From assembly GCA_963805305.1 (NCBI GenBank), contig CAWDTM010000004.1:1-64000 (forward strand): 64,000 nucleotides of DNA, in the 5' to 3' direction. Source of the DNA: CAVXEH01 sp963805305 (GTDB lineage: Bacteria; Chloroflexota; Limnocylindria; QHBO01). A program made the translations under genes and the position numbers. A model generated the notes under the pieces. It was not told the DNA's origin and made no database searches. It was given only the letters and a program-made list of their open reading frames with translations. Below are positions 1-8,645 of this stretch, one piece after another; within the stretch, counting starts at the first letter, position 1; each line of letters begins with the position of its first letter.

Positions 1-822
1 CCAGCGGGGTGCGGCCAGCACGGTTGCGACCGACGCCGCGAGCCAGCCGTAGGGTCCGCGAGCAACCAGCAGGGAGATGCCCGCGGCGACCAGCGCTGCG
101 GCATACATCGCAAGCTGGCTGATGGGGCCGGTGGCCGCTCCGGCGCTCAGCGGATAGTGCGACAGGTCGAAGAGGAGCATGGGAGCCACCAGCGCGGCGG
201 TCAGGGCCATGGTGATCGCCGCGCGCCGCCATTGGCGGCGGCCAACATAGACTGCCACCAGCACCAACGGCATGGCCTTCAGTGACGCGGTGGCGGCGAT
301 CCAGAGCGGACCGGTTGTCCGCTCGACCCCGTAGAGGAGCGCGGCGACCACCAGGGGCTGAACATTTCCCGTCGCGGCCGCCGGCAGGAGCAGTGAGATC
401 GCGATGAGGCTGGTCGCCACGCCGGCAACTGTTCCTGCGCGGATGGCCGGAAGCGCGCAGGCAAGCACGGCGGCGAGCTCAGCGGCGATCCACAGGACCA
501 TGGCGGCGGATTTGGGGAGGAATGTCAGAGGTACCCATGCATAGGCGAACCAGGGAGCGTACTTGTAGACGTCAGAGGCGTCGACGTTGGGAACCGCTGG
601 GTAGAGGGGGGCGCCGGCGCGCACCCGCATTGCGGCCTCCCAATACCCGTTGGCGTCCTGGAGCCACCACCCGCCGTGCAGCATCTGTGACAGGCTCAGG
701 ATTGCGAGCGCCAGGACTGCGGCCAGCCCTATCGCGCGGGCGGCCCTGCCGATGGTCCCGGCTCGCGCGGCTTCCGCGAGAATGGGATCCGAGGCGCGTC
801 GGGTCACCCGGGCCAGTTGCAT
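1..822 (-). CDS. GT87 (DUF2029) membrane glycosyltransferase, 3' end cut by window edge
   Basis: The minus-strand frame is open from an ATG at 822 to base 1, giving 274 residues with no stop, so the C-terminus lies outside the window. The protein is hydrophobic with several membrane segments. It shares with the genes at 6140-7066 and 7162-7989 an N-terminal membrane helix, then a short loop (W-x-x-A-M-R-x-R-x-G-x-x-LYP), a YxYAPW motif and the late AAPR motif. Family members of this type use polyprenyl-phosphate sugars to extend lipid-linked glycans on the outer face of the membrane; the sugar here is unknown. It diverges from the gene at 972, with palindromic DNA between them. Confident as a family member, uncertain on substrate. 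Confidence 0.8.
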   Translation of the reverse strand, partial: MQLARVTRRASDPILAEAARAGTIGRAARAIGLAAVLALAILSLSQMLHGGWWLQDANGYWEAAMRVRAGAPLYPAVPNVDASDVYKYAPWFAYAWVPLTFLPKSAAMVLWIAAELAAVLACALPAIRAGTVAGVATSLIAISLLLPAAATGNVQPLVVAALLYGVERTTGPLWIAATASLKAMPLVLVAVYVGRRQWRRAAITMALTAALVAPMLLFDLSHYPLSAGAATGPISQLAMYAAALVAAGISLLVARGPYGWLAASVATVLAAPRW

Positions 823-848
823 GATGCGTCCTGCGTGGTCGGTTGCAT

Positions 849-893
849 GGAATAAGTATTCCGCTGGCCGCCGCGCGCGAACCATAGCGGAAT
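849..893. promoter_or_regulatory. palindromes between divergent glycosyltransferase genes
   Basis: Two overlapping dyads lie in the 149-bp divergent spacer. GGAATA-AG-TATTCC spans 849-862. ATTCCGCT at 858-865 pairs perfectly with AGCGGAAT at 886-893 across 20 bp. The position suggests an operator serving one or both genes. No regulator can be assigned. Confidence 0.4.
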
Positions 894-971
894 CGGGTGG
901 CCCAGGCCGATGCGCGACCGCTCGGAAGTACCGATGACAGAGGACCGGCAACCTGTGATCTTCGAGCCTTG

Positions 972-2488
972 ATGAAGCGCGCAACCCTGTACAGCACGGC
1001 CGTTGCCGCGCTCCTTCTCCTCCCGGGGCTGTTCGTTGGCCCGTCCTTCGACGCAGCGGTCTTCACGGAGTTTGCCGCGCGGGTGCGGGACGGCGTCGTG
1101 CCCTACGCCGGCGTCTGGGATCACAAGCCGCCGGGGATCTACGTCCTTGGCGCCGCCGCGCAGCTCGCGCTTCCCTGGCCGAACCCCTGGATCGTGATGT
1201 GGATCGTGGGACTCGCATGCGTCGCCGGCGGCGCGGTCGCTCGTGGCCTGACGCTGCATCGGCTCGGGTTCCGGGGCGGCGCCGTGTTCGGCGGGATGGT
1301 TGCCGCGGCGGTTCCGAGCATGTTCATCATCTCGCTGGGTGGCGGCCTGACAGAGCCCATGGCGACGCTGCCCCTCGCTGCGGCCCTCCTCGTGGTTCTG
1401 TCGGAGGCGGATCCGAAGCGCTGGCGCGCGCGCAACCTCCTCGCCGGCGCACTCCTTGGCGTTGCGCTGCTCATCAGCCTCATCGCCGTGGCTGGAGTTG
1501 CGGCCATTGGCGTGCTGGCGCTGGTTCGGAACACCTCCGGAAACCGGGCGCAGCGCGACGCTCCTGCTGGCCGCCGGGGCGGGCGTGCCCTGGATTGCGG
1601 TGTTCGTTCCGTTGGCTGTTGCGGGTGGCATTTCCGGCGGCCATTGACGCACTCGTGACGTACGGTGGCGCGTACCGGGCGGTGAACCTGTCGCACCTCC
1701 GGGAGTACGCCAATGCGGAGGCGGCGGTGGCGGTCCTCGCCCTCCTCGTCGTCGCGGTTCCCGCGCTGGTGGGCCTCCTGCGCGCCGTCCGGCTGCCGGA
1801 TCCGTGGCCGGCGGTCTGCCTGGCCGGCGCCGTGTGGACTTTGGCGACAGCCGCCATTGCCATCTACCTGGGCCGCTTCGAGACCCACTACGCGGCGCTG
1901 CTGGGGATTCCCATTGCCCTGCTCGCTACGGTGGGGGTCGTGGACGTCCTGCGCCGCATGCGCCGCCGCCGCGCCGTGGGCATGATCATGATCCCGGCCA
2001 TGGCCGCCGCCGCGGCGCTCTCCCTGGCGGTCATCGCGGCCAACTCCTGGGCGCTCGTAGGGCCGCTTCAGGCGGAGACCCAGCGGGCGGATGCGGTGGC
2101 GGCGTACCTGCGGGAGCACGCCCCGCCGGGGACGTCTCTCTTCGTCTGGGGCAACGAGCCGCAGCTGTACTACCTGTCCCATCGGGCGCCTGCCAGCCGG
2201 TTCATCTACATGCTGCCGCTGACCACACCGGGATACGCGACCCCCGACCTGATCGACGGCGTGCGGGAGGAGCTGGTCGCACGTGCGCCGTCGCTCATCA
2301 TCGACGCGGGGTCCCTGGAGCCCGGCACACCGGGAGACCCGCCGCTGCTCATCCCGCGGCCGGTCACGAACGAGGACGGGCGTGCCTACGACATCCTTGA
2401 CCCGTTGCGCTCGTACATTGCCCAGCACTATGCCCTGCTCGACATCGTGGACGGCTGGCCGGTGTACCAGCGGCAGGGTGGCGGCTGA
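972..2488 (+). CDS. PMT-like membrane glycosyltransferase, frameshifted twice
   Basis: The coding signal moves through three frames. 972 to about 1545 encodes the N-terminus (DxAVFTEFAARVRDG, then the WDHKPPGIYVLG loop typical of GT-C enzymes). About 1550-1635 continues one frame over (AGVPWIAVFVPLAVAGG). About 1630 to 2488 carries the rest in the third frame (FETHYAALLGIP, then a soluble tail with FVWGNEPQLYYL). Removing two single bases restores 504 residues. The family transfers sugars from polyprenyl-phosphate donors onto periplasmic acceptors. The DHKPP loop corresponds to the catalytic-acid region of PMT/ArnT-like proteins. ATG 972 is preferred because it sits directly before the first membrane helix. 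The stop overlaps the next start (TGATG), indicating coupling. The breaks could be sequencing errors or a real pseudogene. Confidence 0.7.
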
Positions 2489-3789
2489 TGCCATCCAAGC
2501 CGCGCTCGGTGGCCATCCTGGGGGCCGGGGCGCTGGGCCTGGTTACCGCCTTGCGGCTGGCGGAACGCGGCCACGACGTCACCGTCTACGAGCGCGAGCG
2601 GCTGCCCGGTGGACTGGCCAGCGGGTTCGAGATCGAACCCGGAATGTGGCTCGAGAAGTTCTATCACCACCTCTTCCGGTCCGATCGCCAGGCCATTGGC
2701 CTCATAGAGGAGCTGGGGATGGGTGCCCAGCTCCGCTGGTCGGCACCGCCCACAGTCACGCTGCGAGAGGGTCGCCTGCATCGGCTCGATTCTCCCACCA
2801 GCCTTCTCCGCTTCACGCCCCTGCCCATGGTGGATCGGGTCCGCATGGGGGCCGGGCTCGCGTATCTGCGTATGACGTCGTCGGCACAACGACTCGAGGG
2901 GTACACCGCCGGCCGCTGGATCACCCGGACCATGGGTCGAAAGGCGTACGAGGTCGTGTGGGGACCGCTCCTGCGCGGCAAGTTCGGCGCCGCGGCGGAC
3001 GAGATCGCCATGCCCTGGTTCTGGGCGCGCGTTCACGATCGCACCACGCAGCTGGGGTACCTCGCGGGTGGGTTCCAGCAGCTGTACGAGGCGCTCGCGG
3101 CGCGCATCGTCGAGCTGGGAGGCACGGTCCACCTGGGGGCGACCGTGGAACGGATCGAGCTGGCGTCCACCGGCCTGGACGTCACCGTCCGTGATGGAGA
3201 CGGCGTGCACGCGGCCACCTTCAGCGAGGTGGTCTCGACCCTGCCCACCCGGCTCACGATCCGGCTCACGCCGTCGCTGCCGGACTCCTATCGTGCCCTT
3301 CACGACTGGGGTCGCGCGTACGGGGCACACTGCCTGATCCTCGCGCTGGATCGACCGCTGACGGATGCCTACTGGGTGAACGTCAACGACGCGGGGTTCC
3401 CCTTCATGGCGCTCGTGGAGCACACGAACTACCAGCCGGCGACGGAGTACGGCGGTCGCCACCTGCTTTACCTGGGCAACTACCGGCCCATGGACGATCC
3501 GCTGCTCTCCCTCTCGACCAGCGATGCGGTCGCGGAATTCGCGCCCCACCTGGCGCGGCTGAATCCGGCCTTCGAGGAACGCTGGATCTCCGGCGCGTGG
3601 AGCTTTGCGGCACCATTCGCCCAACCCATCGTCACCACGGACTACCGTGCTCACATTCCGCCGTTCCGCACGCCCGTCCCCGGACTGTGGGTCGCGAACA
3701 TGTTCCAGGTCTACCCGCACGACCGCGGGCAGAACTACTCGGTCGCGCTCGCCGAGCGGCTGGTCTCCGAGCTTGTTGCCGGGATGTGA
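2488..3789 (+). CDS. FAD-dependent amine-oxidase-fold protein (protoporphyrinogen oxidase-like)
   Basis: The 433-residue protein begins with a Rossmann FAD site: GAGALG at residues 12-17, acidic E35 at the end of the second strand, and the PGGLAS turn at about 40-45. The C-terminal FAD segment (PVPGLWVANMFQVYPHDRG) contacts the flavin in this superfamily. Close families include protoporphyrinogen oxidases, carotenoid desaturase-like enzymes and UDP-galactopyranose mutase-like proteins. Coupling to a membrane glycosyltransferase (one-base overlap with its stop) fits a role in cell-envelope sugar or lipid modification better than haem synthesis, since no other haem genes are nearby. The substrate is not determinable from sequence. 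Confidence 0.75.
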   Translation: MPSKPRSVAILGAGALGLVTALRLAERGHDVTVYERERLPGGLASGFEIEPGMWLEKFYHHLFRSDRQAIGLIEELGMGAQLRWSAPPTVTLREGRLHRLDSPTSLLRFTPLPMVDRVRMGAGLAYLRMTSSAQRLEGYTAGRWITRTMGRKAYEVVWGPLLRGKFGAAADEIAMPWFWARVHDRTTQLGYLAGGFQQLYEALAARIVELGGTVHLGATVERIELASTGLDVTVRDGDGVHAATFSEVVSTLPTRLTIRLTPSLPDSYRALHDWGRAYGAHCLILALDRPLTDAYWVNVNDAGFPFMALVEHTNYQPATEYGGRHLLYLGNYRPMDDPLLSLSTSDAVAEFAPHLARLNPAFEERWISGAWSFAAPFAQPIVTTDYRAHIPPFRTPVPGLWVANMFQVYPHDRGQNYSVALAERLVSELVAGM

Positions 3790-3887
3790 ACCCCGCCTGA
3801 ACGTGTGGAATGACCGCCACCCTCCGAACGGGTTGAACGCTGCCGCGTAGGGGTTGCGCCAGGACGGTCAGAGTCCGCGCGAGAGGC

Positions 3888-5999
3888 TCATTCGGCCGCC
3901 GGCGCAAGGGGTGTCTCTTCCGTGGATGCCGCCGCAAGTGAGCGATCAGCCAGGACACGGACCCTCGTGGCGAGGAGGTATGCGCCCAGGTAGAGCGCCG
4001 CCACCACGAGAATCAGGAAGCGGTATCCGGTCAGCAACGCCAGGTACTCGAGCACGCCACCAACCATGGCGCCAAGCAGGTTGCTGGCGAACGCCATGTC
4101 AGCAGCGCGAGTGCCACGGAAGGAGTACGTGAAGACGAGATTCGCGAAGAAGACGGGCGCGAAGGCCACCACTGCCGCAAGCACATACCGGAGCAGGGGT
4201 GGGTCCACCAGGAGATGCTCCGGCGGTAGTACGAAGGCGACGCCCAGGGAAAGCATCAGCCCTGCATAGAGAGGCCAGGCCCTCCCCGGCCTGACGACCG
4301 CCGTGACTCCGATGGCGACGAGCACGCTGGCCAGGATCGCGAAGAACGCCATGGCGTTGACGATCCACGTCGTGCCAAAGAGCAACGAGAAGCTGACCAG
4401 GCTCTTGGTCTCGAGCAGCAGGAACGCGGCCCCCAGAAGGAAGAAGTGCGGACTGAAGGCGCGCAGGACCACACCGGATCGGCGCCCGACTGCCCAGATG
4501 CCGAGCACGGACAACACGACCATGAACGCCAATGCCGCGAGGTAGTACGGAGCAATGAACGGATCGCGGAGATAGAGGAATGGCCAGTCATCTGTCGCGG
4601 CCTTTGGGGCCGGCCCTGTGATGGCCGGCACCGGGTCAGACCGGTCCCCCGGGGGGCGTATTCCGCTCTCTGCCACGAGCGGGCCGGCCGCAAACGCAGC
4701 CTGGTTCGCGGCGTAAAGCCGCACGTATGGAACTCCGCCGAAGGCCGTCGTGAGCTGCGCGTCAAGCTTTGCGATCAACCACGGCTCCCGGTAGTAGTTG
4801 TAGAGCACGAAGACGCCATGCGGGGATAGGTGGTCACGCACCGCCGCAAAAGCCTGGCTTGTGAAGAGGAACGACTCGAGCCTGAGGTTGGCCGTGCTGC
4901 TCACCAGCGTGAGCGAGTCGGGGAGCGCAAACACCACCAGGTCGTAGCGCTTATCCGTCGTCCGCAGATATGCACGCCCGTCGTTGATGATGGGGTGCAC
5001 GCGTGGGTCGCTGTACGGCTGATCCGGGTGCCGCGCGCGCCCTATGGCCAGGATTGCGGGATCGATTTCGACCGCGTCGACAGTTCCCGCACCGTGCGCG
5101 AGCGCGACGGCGACATCGGTTCCGCTGCCCGCCCCCACCACGAGCACGCGGTCGAAGGTGCGACCGGGGAACCACCGGTAGACCTGGTCGTAGAACCCTT
5201 CCTTCTGCGGGTTGCTGGCACTCCACAGGGTTTGGTGCGGGATGCCGTTCACGCTGAGCCCAAGCGTGCCGGAGGCGTCCGGGTAGACATCGATCCGGTA
5301 GTACGGCGACCAGACCTGGCTCACGTTGGCCGGGCTGAGGAGGCCGCCCATCACGACCGCCGCCATAGCAACCCCGCCGGCGATGGACCACAGGGTCGGA
5401 CCGGTGCCCAGCGCAGAGACGAGCAGGAGGCACGCGAGGAGAGCAAACCAGGCCCCAGGGGGAGTCTGAAACCAGGACATTGCCGCGAACACAGCGATTC
5501 CCGCCATTGATCCGCCGATGTCGACCGAGTACGCGTGCAGAGGCGGCATCGAGCGCAACAGCGGACCAAGGGGCATCGCGAGCGCCGCCATGAGTGCCAC
5601 CACGAGCACTACGAGGAACGGAAGAACAAGGAAGTTGATATCAGCGCTGTGGCTTTCCGCGAGGCCGAAAAAGATCTCCCCGGGGGACCGGATCTGGACA
5701 TTCAGCTGGGCGGAGGTCGCGAGAGCCATGGTGGCCAGCAGGAAGAAGGGAAACGGCGACGCAACCAAACGCCGTTGCGACCGTCCCAGCAGGATCCCAA
5801 GCCCTATGCCGAGGAAGCTGGCCATCAGGAGGAAGTTGCTGAAGAAGCCCACGTAGGTGACCAGCGACGGGATCCAGCGGATCAGGATCAGCTCGGCAAA
5901 CAGCAGGGTGAAGCTGGTCACGAACAACCGAACCGCCGGTCTTCCCAGGAGGCGCACAGGCCGAGCGTGCCGTCGCGGATTGGGCAGCGCTAACCGCAT
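3888..5999 (-). CDS. polytopic membrane protein with embedded spermidine-synthase-fold domain
   Basis: This 703-residue protein has about seven hydrophobic helices (residues 25-220), a soluble methyltransferase-like domain (about 230-420) and a second block of helices to the end. The SAM-type glycine motif GAGSGTD is at 289-295, followed by VEID near 311-314. Where true spermidine synthases carry the substrate-binding D-x-x-x-D strand, this protein reads DLVVFALPDS, so the polyamine-binding aspartates are not conserved and aminopropyl transfer is doubtful. Such fused proteins are widespread and often labelled as membrane-bound spermidine synthases without experimental support. It lies convergent with the FAD enzyme and beside glycosyltransferases. 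Confidence 0.7.
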   Translation of the reverse strand: MRLALPNPRRHARPVRLLGRPAVRLFVTSFTLLFAELILIRWIPSLVTYVGFFSNFLLMASFLGIGLGILLGRSQRRLVASPFPFFLLATMALATSAQLNVQIRSPGEIFFGLAESHSADINFLVLPFLVVLVVALMAALAMPLGPLLRSMPPLHAYSVDIGGSMAGIAVFAAMSWFQTPPGAWFALLACLLLVSALGTGPTLWSIAGGVAMAAVVMGGLLSPANVSQVWSPYYRIDVYPDASGTLGLSVNGIPHQTLWSASNPQKEGFYDQVYRWFPGRTFDRVLVVGAGSGTDVAVALAHGAGTVDAVEIDPAILAIGRARHPDQPYSDPRVHPIINDGRAYLRTTDKRYDLVVFALPDSLTLVSSTANLRLESFLFTSQAFAAVRDHLSPHGVFVLYNYYREPWLIAKLDAQLTTAFGGVPYVRLYAANQAAFAAGPLVAESGIRPPGDRSDPVPAITGPAPKAATDDWPFLYLRDPFIAPYYLAALAFMVVLSVLGIWAVGRRSGVVLRAFSPHFFLLGAAFLLLETKSLVSFSLLFGTTWIVNAMAFFAILASVLVAIGVTAVVRPGRAWPLYAGLMLSLGVAFVLPPEHLLVDPPLLRYVLAAVVAFAPVFFANLVFTYSFRGTRAADMAFASNLLGAMVGGVLEYLALLTGYRFLILVVAALYLGAYLLATRVRVLADRSLAAASTEETPLAPAAE

Positions 6000-6139
6000 G
6001 GGGAAATCTTAGGCGCCGCCGGGGATCCGTCCTTAGTCCAATCGTCCTCCACGAGGAATACGCACCAGGACGAGGATGCAGTGAGCGAAAGGGCCACGAG
6101 GTGGACGTTTCGAATCACCAATACCGCCAGGGGCAGGGC

Positions 6140-7066
6140 TCAAGCGCCAGGAGACCGTGGTCCGGGAACGGGAGAGGCGCCCCGCTGCGCAGGCTTGCGA
6201 GTGCCCCGAGCGTGGGCGGAGCCCACCTTCGCCGAATCGTGTGGGGGACGACCCGGTGCGCCGGCGCCGACCAGCAGGTAGGTCAGGTCGTAGATGAAGA
6301 ACCGCGGCGCGGCGAGCACTACGGCAGTGGCGGCCGAGAGCCACCGGTAGCGCGATCGCGCCAGCCCGGCCCCTACCAGTGCGGCGCCCACAGCCACGAC
6401 CGCCCAGGCAAGCGTGTTCCCGAACAGCCCGGCCTGGCCCGCATCCGTCACATATCCGTGCAGGTCGTAAAGAAGAAGGGCTGGTGCCCAGAGGACCGCC
6501 GCCACCGCCACCGCCGCAAATGCGCGTCGCCATTGACCGCGCACCAGCCATGTGACCGCAAAAAGGATCGGGAAGATCTTCAGCGACGCAGCGACCCCCA
6601 CCGAGAGGGGGCCGCTCGGTCGCTCAACGGTCAACACCATCGCGGCAATGAGCAGCGCGTGGACGTTGCCGTACGCGCTGATCCCCACCAGGATGGGAAA
6701 GAAGAACGCGACCGGCACCCACGCCCCGCGGCGGGCGAGGGGGACGACCGCCAGCACACTGCCGGCCAGCAATATGGCGGACCAGATCGCCCCAGCCACC
6801 TGGACCGGCAGGTACGTGAACGGCACCGTCAGCCAGGCAAGCCAGGGGGCGTAGCGGTACACGTCGGAAGCTTCCACGTTGGCCACCACGGGGTAGAGGG
6901 CCTGGCCGTTGCGGAGGCGCATGGCGGCATTCCAGTAGGCACCGGCGTCTGACTGCGTCCAGGCGGTGACGGCGAAGTACAGCTCGCTGATGCCCACGCC
7001 CAGAATCACAGCCAGGGCTACGATCCGCGCCAGGCGCACTACGCGGACCGGGATGCTGATCGCCAC
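6140..7066 (-). CDS. GT87 (DUF2029) membrane glycosyltransferase
   Basis: The 308-residue polytopic protein is a paralogue of the genes at 1-822 and 7162-7989. Shared landmarks are the WNAAMRLRNGQALYP loop, the YRYAPWLAW motif, the PILVGISAYGNVHALL helix and a final AAPRFFIYDLTYLLVG helix. The last 40 residues after that helix are hydrophilic and Arg/Pro-rich, and are absent from the paralogue next door. They could be a genuine tail or read-through past a damaged stop. The gene diverges from its paralogue at 7162 with 95 bp between starts, so the pair may share regulation. The predicted donor is a polyprenyl-phosphate sugar. Confidence 0.75.
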   Translation of the reverse strand: MAISIPVRVVRLARIVALAVILGVGISELYFAVTAWTQSDAGAYWNAAMRLRNGQALYPVVANVEASDVYRYAPWLAWLTVPFTYLPVQVAGAIWSAILLAGSVLAVVPLARRGAWVPVAFFFPILVGISAYGNVHALLIAAMVLTVERPSGPLSVGVAASLKIFPILFAVTWLVRGQWRRAFAAVAVAAVLWAPALLLYDLHGYVTDAGQAGLFGNTLAWAVVAVGAALVGAGLARSRYRWLSAATAVVLAAPRFFIYDLTYLLVGAGAPGRPPHDSAKVGSAHARGTRKPAQRGASPVPGPRSPGA

Positions 7067-7105
7067 TCTACGGTTGAAAGGGCCGAATGGGGAGCAAAAT
7101 CGCCG

Positions 7106-7130
7106 GCATGGCCGCCATCATGCGCCATGC
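7106..7130. promoter_or_regulatory. inverted repeat between divergent GT87 genes
   Basis: GCATGGC at 7106-7112 pairs perfectly with GCCATGC at 7124-7130 across 11 bp. The centre lies midway in the short divergent promoter region. It could be an operator, but the arms are short. Confidence 0.3.
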
Positions 7131-7161
7131 GGACTAAAGCCTGCCGCAGTACGGAGGTCAC

Positions 7162-7989
7162 ATGGCAGGAGTAGGCATCGTGCGTGCTGCCAGGCTGATC
7201 ACCTTGGCGATCTTGATCGCCATTGGCATCGACCACGTCTTCTACGCGATCATCCAGTGGCCGCTGGGAGACCTGTCGATCTATCTCGACGCTGCGACGC
7301 GGCTTCGCGACGGCCAGGCCCTCTACCCCGGCGGTGCAGCCCCGTATGCGACGTACTGGTACGCACCGTGGTTCGCGGCCGCGTTCGTTCCGCTGACCCT
7401 GGTGCCCCGGTTGGCCGTCGCCATCGGCTGGTCAGCGGTCCTCGTCCTCGCCACGCTCCTTGTCGGGTGGCGACTGGTTCGCGTGGGCGGACGTGCCGGC
7501 AGCGTCCTCGCGTTGCTGGTCGTTCCGCCGCTCTTCGCGGTGGCAGCCGGTGGAAACGTGCAGCCGCTCCTGGTGCTCGCCCTGCTGGCGGGACTCCACT
7601 CCCGGGCTGGCCCGCTGCTGGTCGGAATCGCGGCCTCTCTCAAGATCACTCCCGCTGCGTTCATCCTGGTATACGTGGCTCGCCGGGAGTGGGGGCGGGC
7701 GGCCGTTGCGGTCCTGGTGACCGCCGCCTTGTGGCTGCCAGCCCTGCCGCTCGGATTCCCGCCGGCGGCGAGCTCATGGACGGGTGTGGCCGGTGGCCTG
7801 ATGGGCGTCTATTGGATGCTGTATGCCCTGGTGGTCGTGCTGGCCGCCGGAGCAACCATTCTTGTCCCGCGGCGCTATGCGCCGCTCGCGGCCGCTGCCG
7901 CTGCAGTGCTGGCTTTGCCGCGGCTCTTTGTCTACGACGTGACGATGCTCGCCGTGGGTGTCGTGCCGGAGCGTTCGGCTCCGGAGTAG
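7162..7989 (+). CDS. GT87 (DUF2029) membrane glycosyltransferase
   Basis: The 275-residue polytopic protein starts at an ATG behind a good Shine-Dalgarno (GGAGG, spacing 4). It repeats the paralogue pattern: an N-terminal helix, LYLDAATRLRDGQALYPGG-like loop, YWYAPWFAAAF, a VPPLFAVAAGGNVQPLL helix, and terminal ALPRLFVYDVTMLAVG. It is more compact than many GT87 members (around 400 residues), as are its two relatives here. The three copies may elongate the same glycan with different acceptor positions. Confidence 0.75.
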   Translation: MAGVGIVRAARLITLAILIAIGIDHVFYAIIQWPLGDLSIYLDAATRLRDGQALYPGGAAPYATYWYAPWFAAAFVPLTLVPRLAVAIGWSAVLVLATLLVGWRLVRVGGRAGSVLALLVVPPLFAVAAGGNVQPLLVLALLAGLHSRAGPLLVGIAASLKITPAAFILVYVARREWGRAAVAVLVTAALWLPALPLGFPPAASSWTGVAGGLMGVYWMLYALVVVLAAGATILVPRRYAPLAAAAAAVLALPRLFVYDVTMLAVGVVPERSAPE

Positions 7990-8032
7990 TGCGACCGCAC
8001 CAGCGGGGACGTGGCCCAAACAGGCGCGTTCG

Positions 8033-8200
8033 TCAAGGGAGCGGCACGTTGTAGCCCGGCGGTGTGATCCGTATCTCCGGGCCAAACCATCCTCCGAAGC
8101 CGCCGATGTTGTAATCGATCAGCGGCAGCGCATGGCCGGTTGCCCGCCAGATAACGGCAATCAGAAGCGCCGCGAAGAAGAGGATCGCCAGCGCACGCAT
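8033..8200 (-). CDS. small single-helix membrane protein (55 aa)
   Basis: A short frame from ATG 8200 to TGA 8033 encodes an N-terminal hydrophobic helix (RALAILFFAALLIAVIW) followed by a Gly/aromatic-rich tail (IGGFGGWFGPEIRITPPGY). The pattern of a clean signal-anchor followed by an exported tail supports a real gene. No family was recognised. It lies tail-to-tail with the GT87 gene ending at 7989 and downstream of the membrane protein at 8271-8516, with which it may be cotranscribed. Confidence 0.5.
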   Translation of the reverse strand: MRALAILFFAALLIAVIWRATGHALPLIDYNIGGFGGWFGPEIRITPPGYNVPLP

Positions 8201-8270
8201 GGCGACAAGGTACAGATCGCGAGCAAGTCAGCTTGATGGCGCCGCGGAGAAGTGTGGTGCGCCGGAGACC

Positions 8271-8516
8271 TCAGGACGGTGTATCGGTTGTCTCGGCCGG
8301 CTGCTCGGACTGGGCCGCGGACATGGCGGGTGGAGCGGCCTGCTCGGCGGGGGTTACGGGCGACGCTGGCTCGGTGGTGCGCGACTCCATGGTCGGTGGG
8401 GCGGGTGGAGGCGCATCGGCGCCGGACGTCCGGGACTGCGCCCGCTTCATGTAGAAGTAGCCGAACACGACGGCGACGACCAGCAGAAGGATCACGTAGT
8501 AGAACTCGACCGGCAT
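8271..8516 (-). CDS. small membrane-anchored protein with Pro/Ala/Thr-rich tail (81 aa)
   Basis: One strongly hydrophobic helix (YYVILLLVVAVVFGYFY, residues 6-22) is followed by basic residues and then a low-complexity tail rich in Pro, Ala, Thr and Glu. The positive residues after the helix suggest the tail is cytoplasmic. The start ATG has an AGGTGA-like Shine-Dalgarno just upstream. No domain is recognised. Confidence 0.5.
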   Translation of the reverse strand: MPVEFYYVILLLVVAVVFGYFYMKRAQSRTSGADAPPPAPPTMESRTTEPASPVTPAEQAAPPAMSAAQSEQPAETTDTPS

Positions 8517-8645
8517 AGTTCACCTCGATGGCTGGCCACCCGGCGGGCGACCGGAGGCGCAATGATCCGGGGTGTGGCTCCCTGGCACCATCACCCAAAT
8601 GGGCCATGGTGGGGTCTTGGCCGGTTTTGTGCTCTACTGGGTGGT

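Noticed and set aside
804..1652. Long minus-strand frame opposite the PMT-like gene
   Set aside because: Its sequence is Arg/His/Gly/Pro-rich without hydrophobic or domain pattern, while the opposite strand encodes a recognisable membrane enzyme.
2428..3720. 430-codon minus-strand frame opposite the FAD enzyme
   Set aside because: A typical high-GC antisense shadow. The plus strand has a clear FAD motif and family-length protein.
6096..6120. Possible tRNA T-loop (TTTCGAATCACC)
   Set aside because: No matching acceptor, D or anticodon arms around it.
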